A stretch of 15,802 bases of DNA from TMP-24 sp031376305 (GCA_031376305.1 JANMDM010000367.1:1-15802); one strand, 5' to 3'. Positions 1 through 6,789 are shown, counted from the first letter of the stretch. Numbers and translations: made by a program. The notes: a model not told the origin generated them from the sequence alone.

Positions 1-3
1 GAT

Positions 4-29
4 GTCGGGTGCCCTGACGGGCTCCCGAC
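4..29 (+). terminator. Possible terminator hairpin of a gene left of the window
   Basis: Arms GTCGGG/CCCGAC and GCCC/GGGC enclose a TGAC loop, with one T-T mismatch between the two stem parts. The T run that follows is weak (TGTCTTTG), so this is either a poor intrinsic terminator for an upstream gene outside the window or just a stable hairpin. No gene for it to terminate is visible. Confidence 0.35.
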
Positions 30-316
30 TGTCTTTGTGCTGCTGATCCACAGCCTAGATATGCGACGTTTCGCCCTTCCATCTTGGCCACGACGGTCAA
101 TACCGTGTTTTTTCGTCCTATTGCCTTATAGCCGCGCAGAAAATGTGCCTGTGAGTGTTGCTTATTTGACGAAAGATGCGAAAGCTTTGCGTCTCGGTGC
201 ATAAGACGTGTTGCAAATATCTCACCCTTCGCGCTACTCGACTGCACGAGGTAATGATAACAGCCCCAGTTTTCCTCACTAGAAATCTGTGCTGGGGCGC
301 GGATGGAGACTTTAAA
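30..316. other. Non-coding stretch upstream of a small exported protein gene
   Basis: I see no convincing gene here. The open frames in it run into the small protein gene without a ribosome binding site or recognisable protein character. The right end contains an inverted repeat, GCCCCAG at 263-269 and CTGGGGC at 292-298, with a 22-nt loop. It lies just before the GGAG ribosome binding site (305-308) and could form a hairpin in the 5' leader. No promoter stands out; TTGACG at 166-171 resembles a -35 box but has no good -10 partner. Confidence 0.4.
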
Positions 317-499
317 ATGAAAAAATTCGCTCTTGCTGCGGCTCTGACGCTCGCTGCTACGACCGCTTTCGCTGGCGGCATGGCTGAACCAGTCATGGAA
401 GAAGCTGTTGTGGAAACCAAAGCGGCTTCCTCGTCGGCTGGCGGCATCATTGTTCCGCTGCTGGTTCTGTTGCTGGTTGCGGCTGCTGTCAGCAACTAA
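317..499 (+). CDS. Small exported protein with C-terminal hydrophobic segment
   Basis: A 60-residue protein of unknown function. Residues 1-19 form a clear signal peptide: MKK, a hydrophobic Ala/Leu core, and an AFA cleavage site followed by GG. A short acidic stretch follows (about residues 20-34, including EPVMEEAVVE), then a Ser/Ala linker and a strongly hydrophobic end (about residues 42-58) that would span the membrane. The mature protein is therefore probably a tiny periplasmic or inner-membrane peptide of about 40 residues. I chose the ATG at 317 because the signal peptide begins there and GGAG lies 8 nt upstream; a longer in-frame start at 176 would bury the signal peptide. It stands alone, has its own terminator (521-550) and converges on hemH. 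I know of no defined function and assign none. Confidence 0.75.
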   Translation: MKKFALAAALTLAATTAFAGGMAEPVMEEAVVETKAASSSAGGIIVPLLVLLLVAAAVSN

Positions 500-520
500 T
501 CTTGCAGAACACCAAATAGG

Positions 521-550
521 AAAAGGCGATAGCTCTGCTATCGCCTTTTT
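521..550 (+). terminator. Rho-independent terminator of the small exported protein gene
   Basis: A perfect 13-bp stem (521-533 with 537-549) with a 3-nt loop TCT, GC-rich in the middle, preceded by A's and followed by a T run (546-550 and CTTTT beyond). It starts 21 nt after the stop codon. The A tract on the left would also let it work for transcription from the right, so it may serve hemH on the minus strand as well. Confidence 0.85.
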
Positions 551-560
551 CTTTTGCCTC

Positions 561-625
561 TGGAGCATTTCAGGAAAAAGTGGAACCGGTTTTTCCGCCA
601 GAAATGCGACAAAACAAAAGGTTAA
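561..625. repeat. Nested palindromic element resembling a dispersed alphaproteobacterial repeat
   Basis: Two nested inverted repeats are visible: outer arms GCATTTC (565-571) and GAAATGC (601-607), inner arms GGAAAAA (573-579) and TTTTTCC (590-596). The layout (GAGCATTT, then AGGAAAA, a GTGG-AACCGG centre, TTTTCCG, AAATGCG, then an AAAACAAA tail) matches from memory the short mosaic palindromic repeats scattered between genes in rhizobia and relatives. The copy lies between two convergent genes and ends just before the hemH stop codon. The family assignment is recall, not a search; the palindrome itself is directly visible. Confidence 0.55.
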
Positions 626-631
626 ATTGGC

Positions 632-1684
632 TTAGCGCGCGATCCAGCCTTGCAGGTTCTGATCAACCACAGCCATCAACGCGCCGATATGGGCATCGTC
701 ATCGTTCAGGCACGGAACATAGGTAAAACTTTCACCCCCCGCATGTTCGAATGCCTCGCGGATCTCACCCTGAATTTCTTCCAGTGTTTCGATACAATCC
801 GCTGAGAAGGCGGGTGATATGACCGCAATGCGCTTTTTGCCGGCGCGCGCCAATGCCGCGACATGTTCCACGGTATAGGGTTTCAGCCACTGCTCGGGGC
901 CAAAGACCGACTGAAACGTGGTGTCAATCGCGCCCCTATCCCAGCCCAACCGTTCTTGCAGCAACCGCGAGGTTTTCTGGCACTGGCAATGGTAGGGATC
1001 GCCCTGCATCAGATACCGCTGCGGCATGCCGTGATAGCTGGCGACCAACACGTCGGGCCGCTGTTCCAGCGCCGCGTAAGCGCGCGCAACCGACATCGCC
1101 AGCGCATCTATGTAGAGGGGGGTATCGAAATATTCCGCCGCCGTCCGCACCGCCGGTTGGCGCTTTTCCTTGCCCAGAGCCTGAAAAAACGCATCATTCG
1201 CGGTGGCTGACGTGGCGCCCGCATAATGCGGGTAAAGTGGAAAAAACAAGATCTTCTCACAGCCTGCGGCCACCATCCGGCGCACAGTGCTTTGCGTAGA
1301 CGGCTTGCCGTAGCGCATGCAAAATTCAACCATAACGCTTTCCCCATAAGCCGCCACCGCCGCCGCCCGCAACTTTTCCACCTGCGCGCGGGTGATGGTC
1401 AGCAGCGGGCTTTCGTTGCGCTCGTGGTTCCAGATCGACTTGTAGTTGCGCCCGGAACTAAAAGGCCGCTTTGACAAGATGATCAGCTGCAAAATCGGCT
1501 GCCATTTCCACGCCGGGTAGTCGACAACCCGCCGATCCGACAGAAACTCCGACAGGTAGCGCCGCATAGACCAGTAATCATAGCCATCGGGCGTGCCCAG
1601 ATTGGCAAACAGAATGCCGATACGCGGCGACAGAACCTTTGGATGATCGGCGGGCAGGTCGCTTTGCGGACGGGTCTGGGTCAT
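632..1684 (-). CDS. hemH: Ferrochelatase
   Basis: Ferrochelatase inserts ferrous iron into protoporphyrin IX, the last step of protoheme synthesis, at the cytoplasmic face of the inner membrane. The 350-residue product is normal for a proteobacterial enzyme. Visible hallmarks are ILFANLGTP near residue 25, the SYHGMPQRY block with the expected catalytic His218, the GDPYHCQCQKTSRLL block that follows, and CIETLEEI with the conserved acidic residue Glu299. Cys233 and Cys235 form a CxC pair and there are further cysteines; some alphaproteobacterial ferrochelatases carry a [2Fe-2S] cluster, but I cannot tell from sequence alone whether this one does. The ATG at 1684 overlaps the stop of the upstream methyltransferase (ATGA), so the two are very likely co-transcribed and translationally coupled. 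Residues before about 20 are poorly conserved. Confidence 0.97.
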   Translation of the reverse strand: MTQTRPQSDLPADHPKVLSPRIGILFANLGTPDGYDYWSMRRYLSEFLSDRRVVDYPAWKWQPILQLIILSKRPFSSGRNYKSIWNHERNESPLLTITRAQVEKLRAAAVAAYGESVMVEFCMRYGKPSTQSTVRRMVAAGCEKILFFPLYPHYAGATSATANDAFFQALGKEKRQPAVRTAAEYFDTPLYIDALAMSVARAYAALEQRPDVLVASYHGMPQRYLMQGDPYHCQCQKTSRLLQERLGWDRGAIDTTFQSVFGPEQWLKPYTVEHVAALARAGKKRIAVISPAFSADCIETLEEIQGEIREAFEHAGGESFTYVPCLNDDDAHIGALMAVVDQNLQGWIAR

Positions 1685-2508
1685 GTCTTGATCCTGATTG
1701 GGGCGTCGGCGTGCAGCGCGTCGGCAAGACGGGTCAGCGCCGAACCGGGCTTCAGCGGTTTTTGTTGGCTTGGATCGGGCGACCAGCCGGTCAGAAAGAT
1801 CAGCTCAAACGTCGCGGCGATGCGGTTATCCGCAGCGGGGTAGTTTGCGGCATAGGTCAGCGCCGCCTCGGCAAACAAGGCGCGGGGCGCGGGGCGCCGG
1901 ATCCGCGCCGTCAGCGCGTTGCCCTCGCCCATTGCCCGCAAGTCCCGCAACAGATGGAACAGGTCCCGGTAACTGGCGGTCAGGCAGACCGAATCAGCGA
2001 CCGGCAACGCAAAGCCGGCCCGCATCAACAACCCGCCCAGATCGCGGATCTCGCCCATTGGCAGCACGCGGGGCGACAGGCCACCGGTCAGGCGGCTTTC
2101 CGCATCGGCCAGACTGGCGCGAAGTTCGTGCAAGGTCCGCCCCCCCGGAAAGGCCGCCAAAAACAGCCCGTCCGCCTTCAACGCCCGAAAGCACTGAATC
2201 AACTGCCCGACCGGATCATTCGCCCAATGCAGCGCCATGCCGTGGACGACCAGATCATGCGCGCCGGGGGTCAGATCCAGCGTCTCGGCATCCGCAACCA
2301 CCACGGCCTCGGGCAAGATATGCGCCCAAATTTCCGGGAAAGCCGTCACGACCGCCGGTTTTGTAAACCTTCTGTTAACCAAGGTCAGTCTTTCCTTGAT
2401 CTCAGCGGCAGCCTCCTCGTGCAAAAAAGCCGCCGGGTTACCGCGCCGGGCGCGGGCACGGTTGCGGGTCAACGCGGCGCGGTCAGTCAAAGATGAGGGT
2501 TGCGACAT
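1681..2508 (-). CDS. BioC/NDUFAF5-like methyltransferase-fold protein
   Basis: A 275-residue protein with the features of the BioC/NDUFAF5 branch of class I SAM-dependent methyltransferases: an N-terminal LTDRAALTRNRARAR segment, HDLVVHGMALHWANDPVG (about residues 83-100, typical of this branch), FRALKADGLFLAAFPGG (about 107-123), and LSPRVLPMGEIRDLGGLL (about 144-161). Mitochondrial NDUFAF5 hydroxylates an arginine of a complex I subunit, and BioC methylates malonyl-ACP in biotin synthesis; no biotin gene is nearby. Unusually, the region where the glycine-rich SAM motif (like D-x-G-x-G-x-G) should be reads VVTAFPEIWAHILPE and has no such motif. As I remember them, roseobacter relatives show the same change. 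So it binds SAM differently or has another role. It is the first gene of the operon with hemH. Substrate unknown. Confidence 0.8.
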   Translation of the reverse strand: MSQPSSLTDRAALTRNRARARRGNPAAFLHEEAAAEIKERLTLVNRRFTKPAVVTAFPEIWAHILPEAVVVADAETLDLTPGAHDLVVHGMALHWANDPVGQLIQCFRALKADGLFLAAFPGGRTLHELRASLADAESRLTGGLSPRVLPMGEIRDLGGLLMRAGFALPVADSVCLTASYRDLFHLLRDLRAMGEGNALTARIRRPAPRALFAEAALTYAANYPAADNRIAATFELIFLTGWSPDPSQQKPLKPGSALTRLADALHADAPIRIKT

Positions 2509-2533
2509 GATGAGCGGAACTTAAGACGCGGCC
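2509..2533. promoter_or_regulatory. 25-bp divergent gap between methyltransferase/hemH and comF
   Basis: The two start codons (minus at 2508, plus at 2534) are only 25 bp apart. Neither side shows a Shine-Dalgarno-like sequence, and promoters for each side must overlap the opposite coding region. I cannot identify the promoter boxes. Confidence 0.3.
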
Positions 2534-3256
2534 ATGGGATTGCAAAGCGCCCTTCGCATGATTTTTCCACCTGCCTGCATCAGTTGCGGTCGGCCGGTGG
2601 CCAGCGACTTTGGCCTTTGCGCCGATTGCTGGCAGCAGACGCCGTTTATCGTCGGCCTGGTGTGCGACAAATGCGGCACCCCCCTTCCGGGTGAGGATGA
2701 AGGCCGGGCGGAATTCTGCGACGACTGCATGTTAATCGCCCGGCCCTGGGATCGCGGCCGCGCGGCGTTCTTGTACAAGGACAAGGGCCGCGACATGGTC
2801 CTGTCCCTGAAACACGCCGACCGGCTGGATTTGATCCGACCTGCGGCAGAATGGCTGCTTCGCGCTGCAAAACCGATCCTGACGCCGGATATGATTGTGG
2901 CGCCGATCCCTTTGCACTGGTCGCGGCTTTTCAAGCGGCGTTACAATCAATCCGCACTTTTGGCGCGGGCAATGGCGCGCTTGGCGGGTCTTGACCATTG
3001 CCCGGATTTGTTGATCCGCCATCGCAGCACCGGCTCACAAGAAGGTCGCAGCCGTGATGAACGCTTCGCAAATCTTGCCTTGGCCCTTCGTGCCCATCCG
3101 CACCGGCGCGCAAGAGTTTCCGGGCGCTCGGTGCTGCTGATTGATGATGTGATGACCTCGGGCGCCACATTTGCAGCGGCGGCGGATGCCTGCCTTGCGG
3201 CGGGCGCATCACAGGTATCGGTTCTATCACTGGCGCGCGTTGCGAAGGATGCCTAA
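2534..3256 (+). CDS. comF: ComF family phosphoribosyltransferase-like protein
   Basis: A 240-residue ComF/GntX-type protein. In Gram-positive bacteria ComF takes part in handling imported single-stranded DNA during natural transformation; in most proteobacteria its role is less clear. The N-terminus has the zinc-ribbon cysteines expected for the family (C15/C18, C29/C32, C44/C47, C62/C65). The middle has the family signature IPLHWSRLFKRRYNQS (about residues 124-139), and the C-terminus carries the PRPP-binding loop VLLIDDVMTSGAT (200-212) with adjacent aspartates 204-205. No ribosome binding site is obvious, but the ATG at 2534 is the only start that keeps the first zinc-binding cysteines near the N-terminus at the usual distance. 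It is divergent from the methyltransferase and followed closely by the glutaredoxin gene, so it probably heads a four-gene operon. Confidence 0.92.
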   Translation: MGLQSALRMIFPPACISCGRPVASDFGLCADCWQQTPFIVGLVCDKCGTPLPGEDEGRAEFCDDCMLIARPWDRGRAAFLYKDKGRDMVLSLKHADRLDLIRPAAEWLLRAAKPILTPDMIVAPIPLHWSRLFKRRYNQSALLARAMARLAGLDHCPDLLIRHRSTGSQEGRSRDERFANLALALRAHPHRRARVSGRSVLLIDDVMTSGATFAAAADACLAAGASQVSVLSLARVAKDA

Positions 3257-3292
3257 ATCCTTATAGTCGCCGTGACTTTGGGAAGGAAACCG

Positions 3293-3550
3293 ATGAGCCG
3301 CGTTGAAATTTATACCACACCGACATGTCAGTATTGCCGCATGGCGAAGGCGCTTCTGGCGAAAAAAGGGGTGCATTACGAAGAAACCGACGTGTCGGGT
3401 GAACCAGAGCTGCGCCAAAGGATGGTTGCGCGGGCCGGTGGCCGCCATACGGTTCCGCAAATTTTCATCAATGGCCAGCATGTCGGCGGCTCGGATGAAG
3501 TCCATGCTTTGGACCGCGCAGGAAAACTTGACGCGATGTTGGCGGCCTAG
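3293..3550 (+). CDS. grxC: Glutaredoxin 3-type dithiol glutaredoxin
   Basis: An 85-residue glutaredoxin that reduces disulfides and glutathione mixed disulfides in the cytoplasm. The active site is Cys12-Gln-Tyr-Cys15, a change from the usual CPYC. The cis-proline block TVPQIFI (residues 53-59) and the GGSDE glutathione-contact motif (65-69) are in place. The length is normal for the GrxC family. I chose the ATG at 3293 because GGAAGG (3281-3286) sits 6 nt upstream; an in-frame GTG at 3272 would add seven residues not seen in the family. It lies 36 bp after comF and 3 bp before the amidase gene, so these are probably co-transcribed. Confidence 0.95.
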   Translation: MSRVEIYTTPTCQYCRMAKALLAKKGVHYEETDVSGEPELRQRMVARAGGRHTVPQIFINGQHVGGSDEVHALDRAGKLDAMLAA

Positions 3551-3553
3551 GCG

Positions 3554-4387
3554 ATGAAAGCCGGGCTGATCCAGCTTTCGGTCACCGACGATCCGGCCCG
3601 CAATCTGCCCGTGACGCTGGATCTGGTCCGGCAGGCTGCCGCCGCTGGCGCGAGTTTCGTTTTGACACCTGAGGTGACGAATTGCCTGTCTTCGGACCGC
3701 GCCCACCGACAGGCAGTGTTGCAAAACGAATCCGACGATCAGACTTTGATGGCGCTGCGGGCTGAAGCTGAGCGGTTGGACATCTGGCTGCTGATCGGCT
3801 CGCTCGGGCTAAAGACCGACGATCTGGATGGGCGTTTTGCCAACCGGTCCTTCCTGATTGCCCCCAGCGGGGAAATCACAGCCCGCTACGACAAGATCCA
3901 CATGTTTGACGTGAACGTCTCAGCGACCGTGCAATACCGCGAATCAGCGGGCTACCGCCCCGGCACACAGGCTGTCCTGGCCGAAACACCCTTTGCCCAG
4001 ATCGGCATGACCGTCTGTTATGATCTGCGCTTCCCGCAGCTTTACCGCCGCCTGGCCAAGGCCGGCGCACAGATCCTGACCGTGCCGTCCGCATTCAATG
4101 ACACGACCGGCGCGGCGCACTGGGAAAGCCTGCTGCGCGCCCGCGCCATCGAAAATGGCGCATTCGTTCTGGCCCCGGCGCAATGCGGCACTCATGCCGC
4201 GCATTTGGGCCAGCCGCGCCGAACGCACGGGCATTCGCTGGCCGTCGCCCCTTGGGGTGAGATTCTGGCCGATGGTGGTACCGAAATTGGCGTAACCTTG
4301 GTCGATCTTGACATAAGCTTGGTGGCCAAAGCCCGTGACCGCGTGCCGTCGCTGACCCATGATCGCGATTTTGGGGGGCCACCGTGA
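3554..4387 (+). CDS. Nitrilase-superfamily amidase, Nit1/Nit2-like
   Basis: A 277-residue carbon-nitrogen hydrolase. The Glu-Lys-Cys triad is visible: Glu40 in VLTPEVTN, Lys114 in RYDKIHMFDV, and Cys155 in GMTVCYDLRFPQLYR. The KIHMFDV and VCYDLRFPQLY blocks point to the Nit1/Nit2 branch, which hydrolyses deaminated glutathione (Nit1) or acts as an omega-amidase on alpha-ketoglutaramate (Nit2), rather than to true nitrilases. The position right after a glutaredoxin gene makes the glutathione-related activity the better guess, but this is inference. The start at 3554 leaves a 3-bp gap to grxC, and the end overlaps the next gene by 4 bp (GTGA), indicating an operon with translational coupling. 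Confidence 0.9.
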   Translation: MKAGLIQLSVTDDPARNLPVTLDLVRQAAAAGASFVLTPEVTNCLSSDRAHRQAVLQNESDDQTLMALRAEAERLDIWLLIGSLGLKTDDLDGRFANRSFLIAPSGEITARYDKIHMFDVNVSATVQYRESAGYRPGTQAVLAETPFAQIGMTVCYDLRFPQLYRRLAKAGAQILTVPSAFNDTTGAAHWESLLRARAIENGAFVLAPAQCGTHAAHLGQPRRTHGHSLAVAPWGEILADGGTEIGVTLVDLDISLVAKARDRVPSLTHDRDFGGPP

Positions 4388-4827
4388 GCGATCCGACCGA
4401 AGCTTTGGCCGTCGCGCTGTTTTCAGAGATTTTCACCGCCGACCAGTTGGCGCGCAACCGGTTATCGCGGGCGCTTCCCAAAGGCATGGAGCTGAGCCAT
4501 TTCTCAGTTCTCAACCACCTTGCGCACCTGGCCGATGAACGCAGCCCCGCACAATTGGCAGATGCCTTCCATGTGACGCGCGGGGCGATGACCAACACGC
4601 TGTCGAAACTGGAATGGGCCGGTCATGTGCACATCCGCCCCGACTGGGACGATGCGCGGCGCAAATTTGTCTCAATCAGCCCCTCGGGTCGTTCGGCGCG
4701 CGATGCGGCTTTGGCGGCGATCACCCCCTTGATCGGAGATGTGGTCAAGTCGATCGGCGCCGCTAAGGTTCGCGCCGTTCTGCCGATCCTGCGCGACCTG
4801 CGGCTCAGGCTTAGCGAGAGCGATTAG
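4384..4827 (+). CDS. MarR-type winged-helix transcriptional regulator
   Basis: A 147-residue one-domain regulator. Residues about 38-100 form the winged helix-turn-helix: SHFSVLNHLAHL, then SPAQLADAFHVTRGAMTNTLSKLEWAGHV as the DNA-binding helices, and DDARRKFVSISPSG as the wing with the MarR-typical D-x-R-R pattern. Flanking helices at both ends (about 5-35 and 100-147) would form the dimer interface. The GTG start at 4384 overlaps the amidase stop, so the regulator is likely made together with the amidase and may regulate this operon, though I see no operator. Its TAG stop overlaps the ubiG stop on the other strand by 3 bp. Ligand and targets are unknown. Confidence 0.9.
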   Translation: MSDPTEALAVALFSEIFTADQLARNRLSRALPKGMELSHFSVLNHLAHLADERSPAQLADAFHVTRGAMTNTLSKLEWAGHVHIRPDWDDARRKFVSISPSGRSARDAALAAITPLIGDVVKSIGAAKVRAVLPILRDLRLRLSESD

Positions 4828-5564
4828 CGCCGAATGCTGGTGCTGACATAATTCACGGCAAGATCCCGGTCAGAAATCGACCACTGCCAACTGATCGGGT
4901 TAAAAACAAAACCCTTGCGGTCAACGGGATCAAGCCCCGCCGCGCGGATAAACGCGAACAACTCATCCGGGGTGATGAATTTCGCCCAGTCATGCGTGCC
5001 TTTGGGTAGCCAGCGCATCACCCATTCCGCGCCGATAATTGCTGCCATAAAGCTTTTCGCATTGCGGTTCAGGGTCGAACAAACCATCAACCCACCGGGT
5101 TTCAGAAGGCTGCGGCAAGTGGTCACGAACCCTTGCGGATCGGCCACATGCTCGATCACCTCCATGTTCAGGATGATATCAAACGCCTCGCCCGCTTCGG
5201 CCAGCGCCTCGGCCGTGGTATGGCGGTAGTCAATCGCCAGACCTTGCGTTTCGGCATGAAGCCGGGCCACGGGGATATTGCGCGCCGCCGCGTCGGCCCC
5301 AACGACTGTCGCCCCCAGCCGCGCCATCGGCTCTGACAAAAGCCCGCCGCCGCAACCGATATCCAATAGTCGCAGCCCGGCAAAGGGCGCAGGCTTGGTC
5401 AGGTCACGTCCGAATTCGGCCGCTATCTGGCGGGTGATATAATCAAGCCGGACCGGATTCATCAGATGCAGCGGTTTGAACTTGCCCGCCGGATCCCACC
5501 ATTCGGCAGCCATCGCCTCGAACTTCGCCACTTCGGCAGGATCAATGGTGTTCAGCGTGGGCAT
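4824..5564 (-). CDS. ubiG: Ubiquinone biosynthesis O-methyltransferase
   Basis: UbiG carries out both O-methylations of the ubiquinone head group using SAM, at the membrane-associated ubiquinone complex. The 246-residue product has the family N-terminus EVAKFEAMAAEWWDP (11-25), then FKPLHLMNPVRLDYI, SAM motif I LLDIGCGGG (66-74), the EVIEHV block (135-140), and the C-terminal region with GTHDWAKFITPDEL typical of UbiG. The ATG at 5564 is supported by GGAGAG (positions 5574-5569 read on the minus strand), 4 nt upstream. It is a single gene, convergent with the MarR-type regulator (overlapping stops, no room for an intrinsic terminator) and divergent from pip. Confidence 0.96.
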   Translation of the reverse strand: MPTLNTIDPAEVAKFEAMAAEWWDPAGKFKPLHLMNPVRLDYITRQIAAEFGRDLTKPAPFAGLRLLDIGCGGGLLSEPMARLGATVVGADAAARNIPVARLHAETQGLAIDYRHTTAEALAEAGEAFDIILNMEVIEHVADPQGFVTTCRSLLKPGGLMVCSTLNRNAKSFMAAIIGAEWVMRWLPKGTHDWAKFITPDELFAFIRAAGLDPVDRKGFVFNPISWQWSISDRDLAVNYVSTSIRR

Positions 5565-5612
5565 CGTTCTCTCCGGGTGGCGGTGGTTCTCAAAGGCTTA
5601 TATAGTGCTTTC
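5565..5612. promoter_or_regulatory. Divergent ubiG/pip intergenic region with TATATAG box
   Basis: The 48-bp gap contains the ubiG ribosome binding site and an AT-rich TATATAG at 5601-5607 close to the pip start. This could be a -10 element for either direction, because TATATA reads the same on both strands. No clear -35 box is visible, and if it serves pip the leader would be only a few bases long. Confidence 0.3.
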
Positions 5613-6581
5613 ATGGACCGGATCGCAGGGCAAAAGCGCGCAGTCGCCACACTTTATCCGCAGATCGAGCCCTTCGATCAGCAGATGATGGATGTCGGTG
5701 ACGGCCACAGTATCTATGTCGAGCAATGTGGACACCCCGAAGGTCTGCCGGTTGTGGTTCTTCATGGTGGCCCAGGGGGCGGCTGCTCGCCCGCGATGCG
5801 GCGTTATTTCGACCCCGCCGTCTACCGGATCGTGCTGTTAGACCAGCGCGGCTGCGGCAAGTCACGGCCACATGCCGGGGTCGAGGCGAACACCACCTGG
5901 CATCTGGTGGCGGATATCGAGCGGATCCGCGAAGCCTTGGGGATCAGCAGATGGATCGTCTTTGGCGGCAGCTGGGGTGCCACTCTCGCCTTGCTTTATG
6001 CGCAGACCCATCCGTCCCGTGTGGCCCATTTGGTTCTGCGCGGGGTGTTCTTGATGACCCAGGCGGAGCTGAACTGGTTTTACGGCGGAGGGGCGGCGGC
6101 GTTTTGGCCGGACCTCTGGCGAAACTTTTCCATCCTGATCCCCGAGGCGGAGCGTGGTGATTTGATCGCGGCCTATCACCGGCGGCTGTTTTCGGGTGAC
6201 TTCATGATGGAAACCCGCTTTGCCCGTGCCTGGGCATCATGGGAAAATGCCTTGGCCAGCATCGAACATGACGGCCAGTTGGGCGACGCCCCCGCCGATT
6301 ATGCCCGGGCTTTCGCGCGGTTGGAGAACCACTACTTCCGCAACAAGGGCTTTCTTGATGCCGATGACCAGATCCTGCGCGACCGGCACCTGATCGAGCA
6401 TATCCCGGCCAGCATCGTTCAGGGGCGCTACGACATGATCTGCCCGCCGATCTCGGCCTGGAAACTGGCCGATGGCTGGAAAAGGGCCGATCTGCGGATG
6501 ATTGCGGTGGCCGGACATGCCCTTTCTGACGCCGGGATCAGCGCCGAATTGGTGCGGGTCATGGATGAGTTGAGGGGGTGA
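5613..6581 (+). CDS. pip: Prolyl aminopeptidase (proline iminopeptidase)
   Basis: An alpha/beta-hydrolase peptidase of family S33 that removes N-terminal proline from peptides in the cytoplasm. The 322-residue protein has the oxyanion-hole block HGGPGGGCSP (51-60), DQRGCGKS (77-84), the nucleophile elbow GGSWG with Ser120, a cap region containing the WASWEN motif (208-212), GRYDMICPP with the acid Asp274, and AGHALSD with His302. These are the full catalytic triad and the typical order. I chose the ATG at 5613 since the protein then begins shortly before LYPQIEPFDQ, the usual family start; the open frame extends upstream into ubiG antisense sequence without support. No good Shine-Dalgarno is seen, only AAAGG about 16 nt upstream. 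The TGA stop lies inside the left arm of a hairpin. Confidence 0.95.
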   Translation: MDRIAGQKRAVATLYPQIEPFDQQMMDVGDGHSIYVEQCGHPEGLPVVVLHGGPGGGCSPAMRRYFDPAVYRIVLLDQRGCGKSRPHAGVEANTTWHLVADIERIREALGISRWIVFGGSWGATLALLYAQTHPSRVAHLVLRGVFLMTQAELNWFYGGGAAAFWPDLWRNFSILIPEAERGDLIAAYHRRLFSGDFMMETRFARAWASWENALASIEHDGQLGDAPADYARAFARLENHYFRNKGFLDADDQILRDRHLIEHIPASIVQGRYDMICPPISAWKLADGWKRADLRMIAVAGHALSDAGISAELVRVMDELRG

Positions 6582-6598
6582 AACAGAGGGTGTTTCAC
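6578..6598 (+). terminator. Hairpin over the pip stop codon, possible weak terminator
   Basis: GTGAAACA (6578-6585) and TGTTTCAC (6591-6598) form a perfect 8-bp stem with loop GAGGG. The right arm overlaps a second palindrome, TTTCAC-A-GTGAAA (6593-6605). Only a delayed AAAATTTT follows instead of a T run, so function as a terminator is doubtful; a protein binding site or mRNA-end stabilising structure is equally possible. Confidence 0.4.
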
Positions 6599-6675
6599 AG
6601 TGAAAATTTTCGTAAAATATTGATTATTATATGAAAAATATTTTATGTTAACTGAATTTCAACAATTTCACGCCG
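6599..6675. promoter_or_regulatory. AT-rich spacer with inverted repeat and possible promoter
   Basis: About 75 bp are strikingly AT-rich within a GC-rich window. TAAAATATT (6613-6621) and AATATTTTA (6637-6645) are perfect 9-bp inverted arms 15 nt apart. Within it, TTGATT (6620-6625) and TATGTT (6644-6649) are spaced 18 bp and could be -35 and -10 boxes for the serine hydrolase gene downstream. If so, the inverted repeat overlaps the promoter, as an operator would. The rest of the gap (6676-6789) shows no gene apart from an unsupported GTG-started extension of the hydrolase. Confidence 0.4.
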
Positions 6676-6789
6676 GACGCAGGACGCGTTGACTCACGGC
6701 CTTGACGCCAAGGGGTGCTTGACGACGCCCCGGCGCTGCCACAAGGTTGGCACCGACCGCGCAAGACCGACTTGACGCAGAGTGAGGCC

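Noticed and set aside
1639..2496. Plus-strand open frame opposite the methyltransferase
   Set aside because: Arg/Gln/Gly-rich composition with no family resemblance; the minus-strand frame has conserved motifs and couples to hemH.
6645..6692. Possible 15-codon upstream frame before the serine hydrolase
   Set aside because: No Shine-Dalgarno sequence and no protein character; the ATG overlaps the proposed -10 box.
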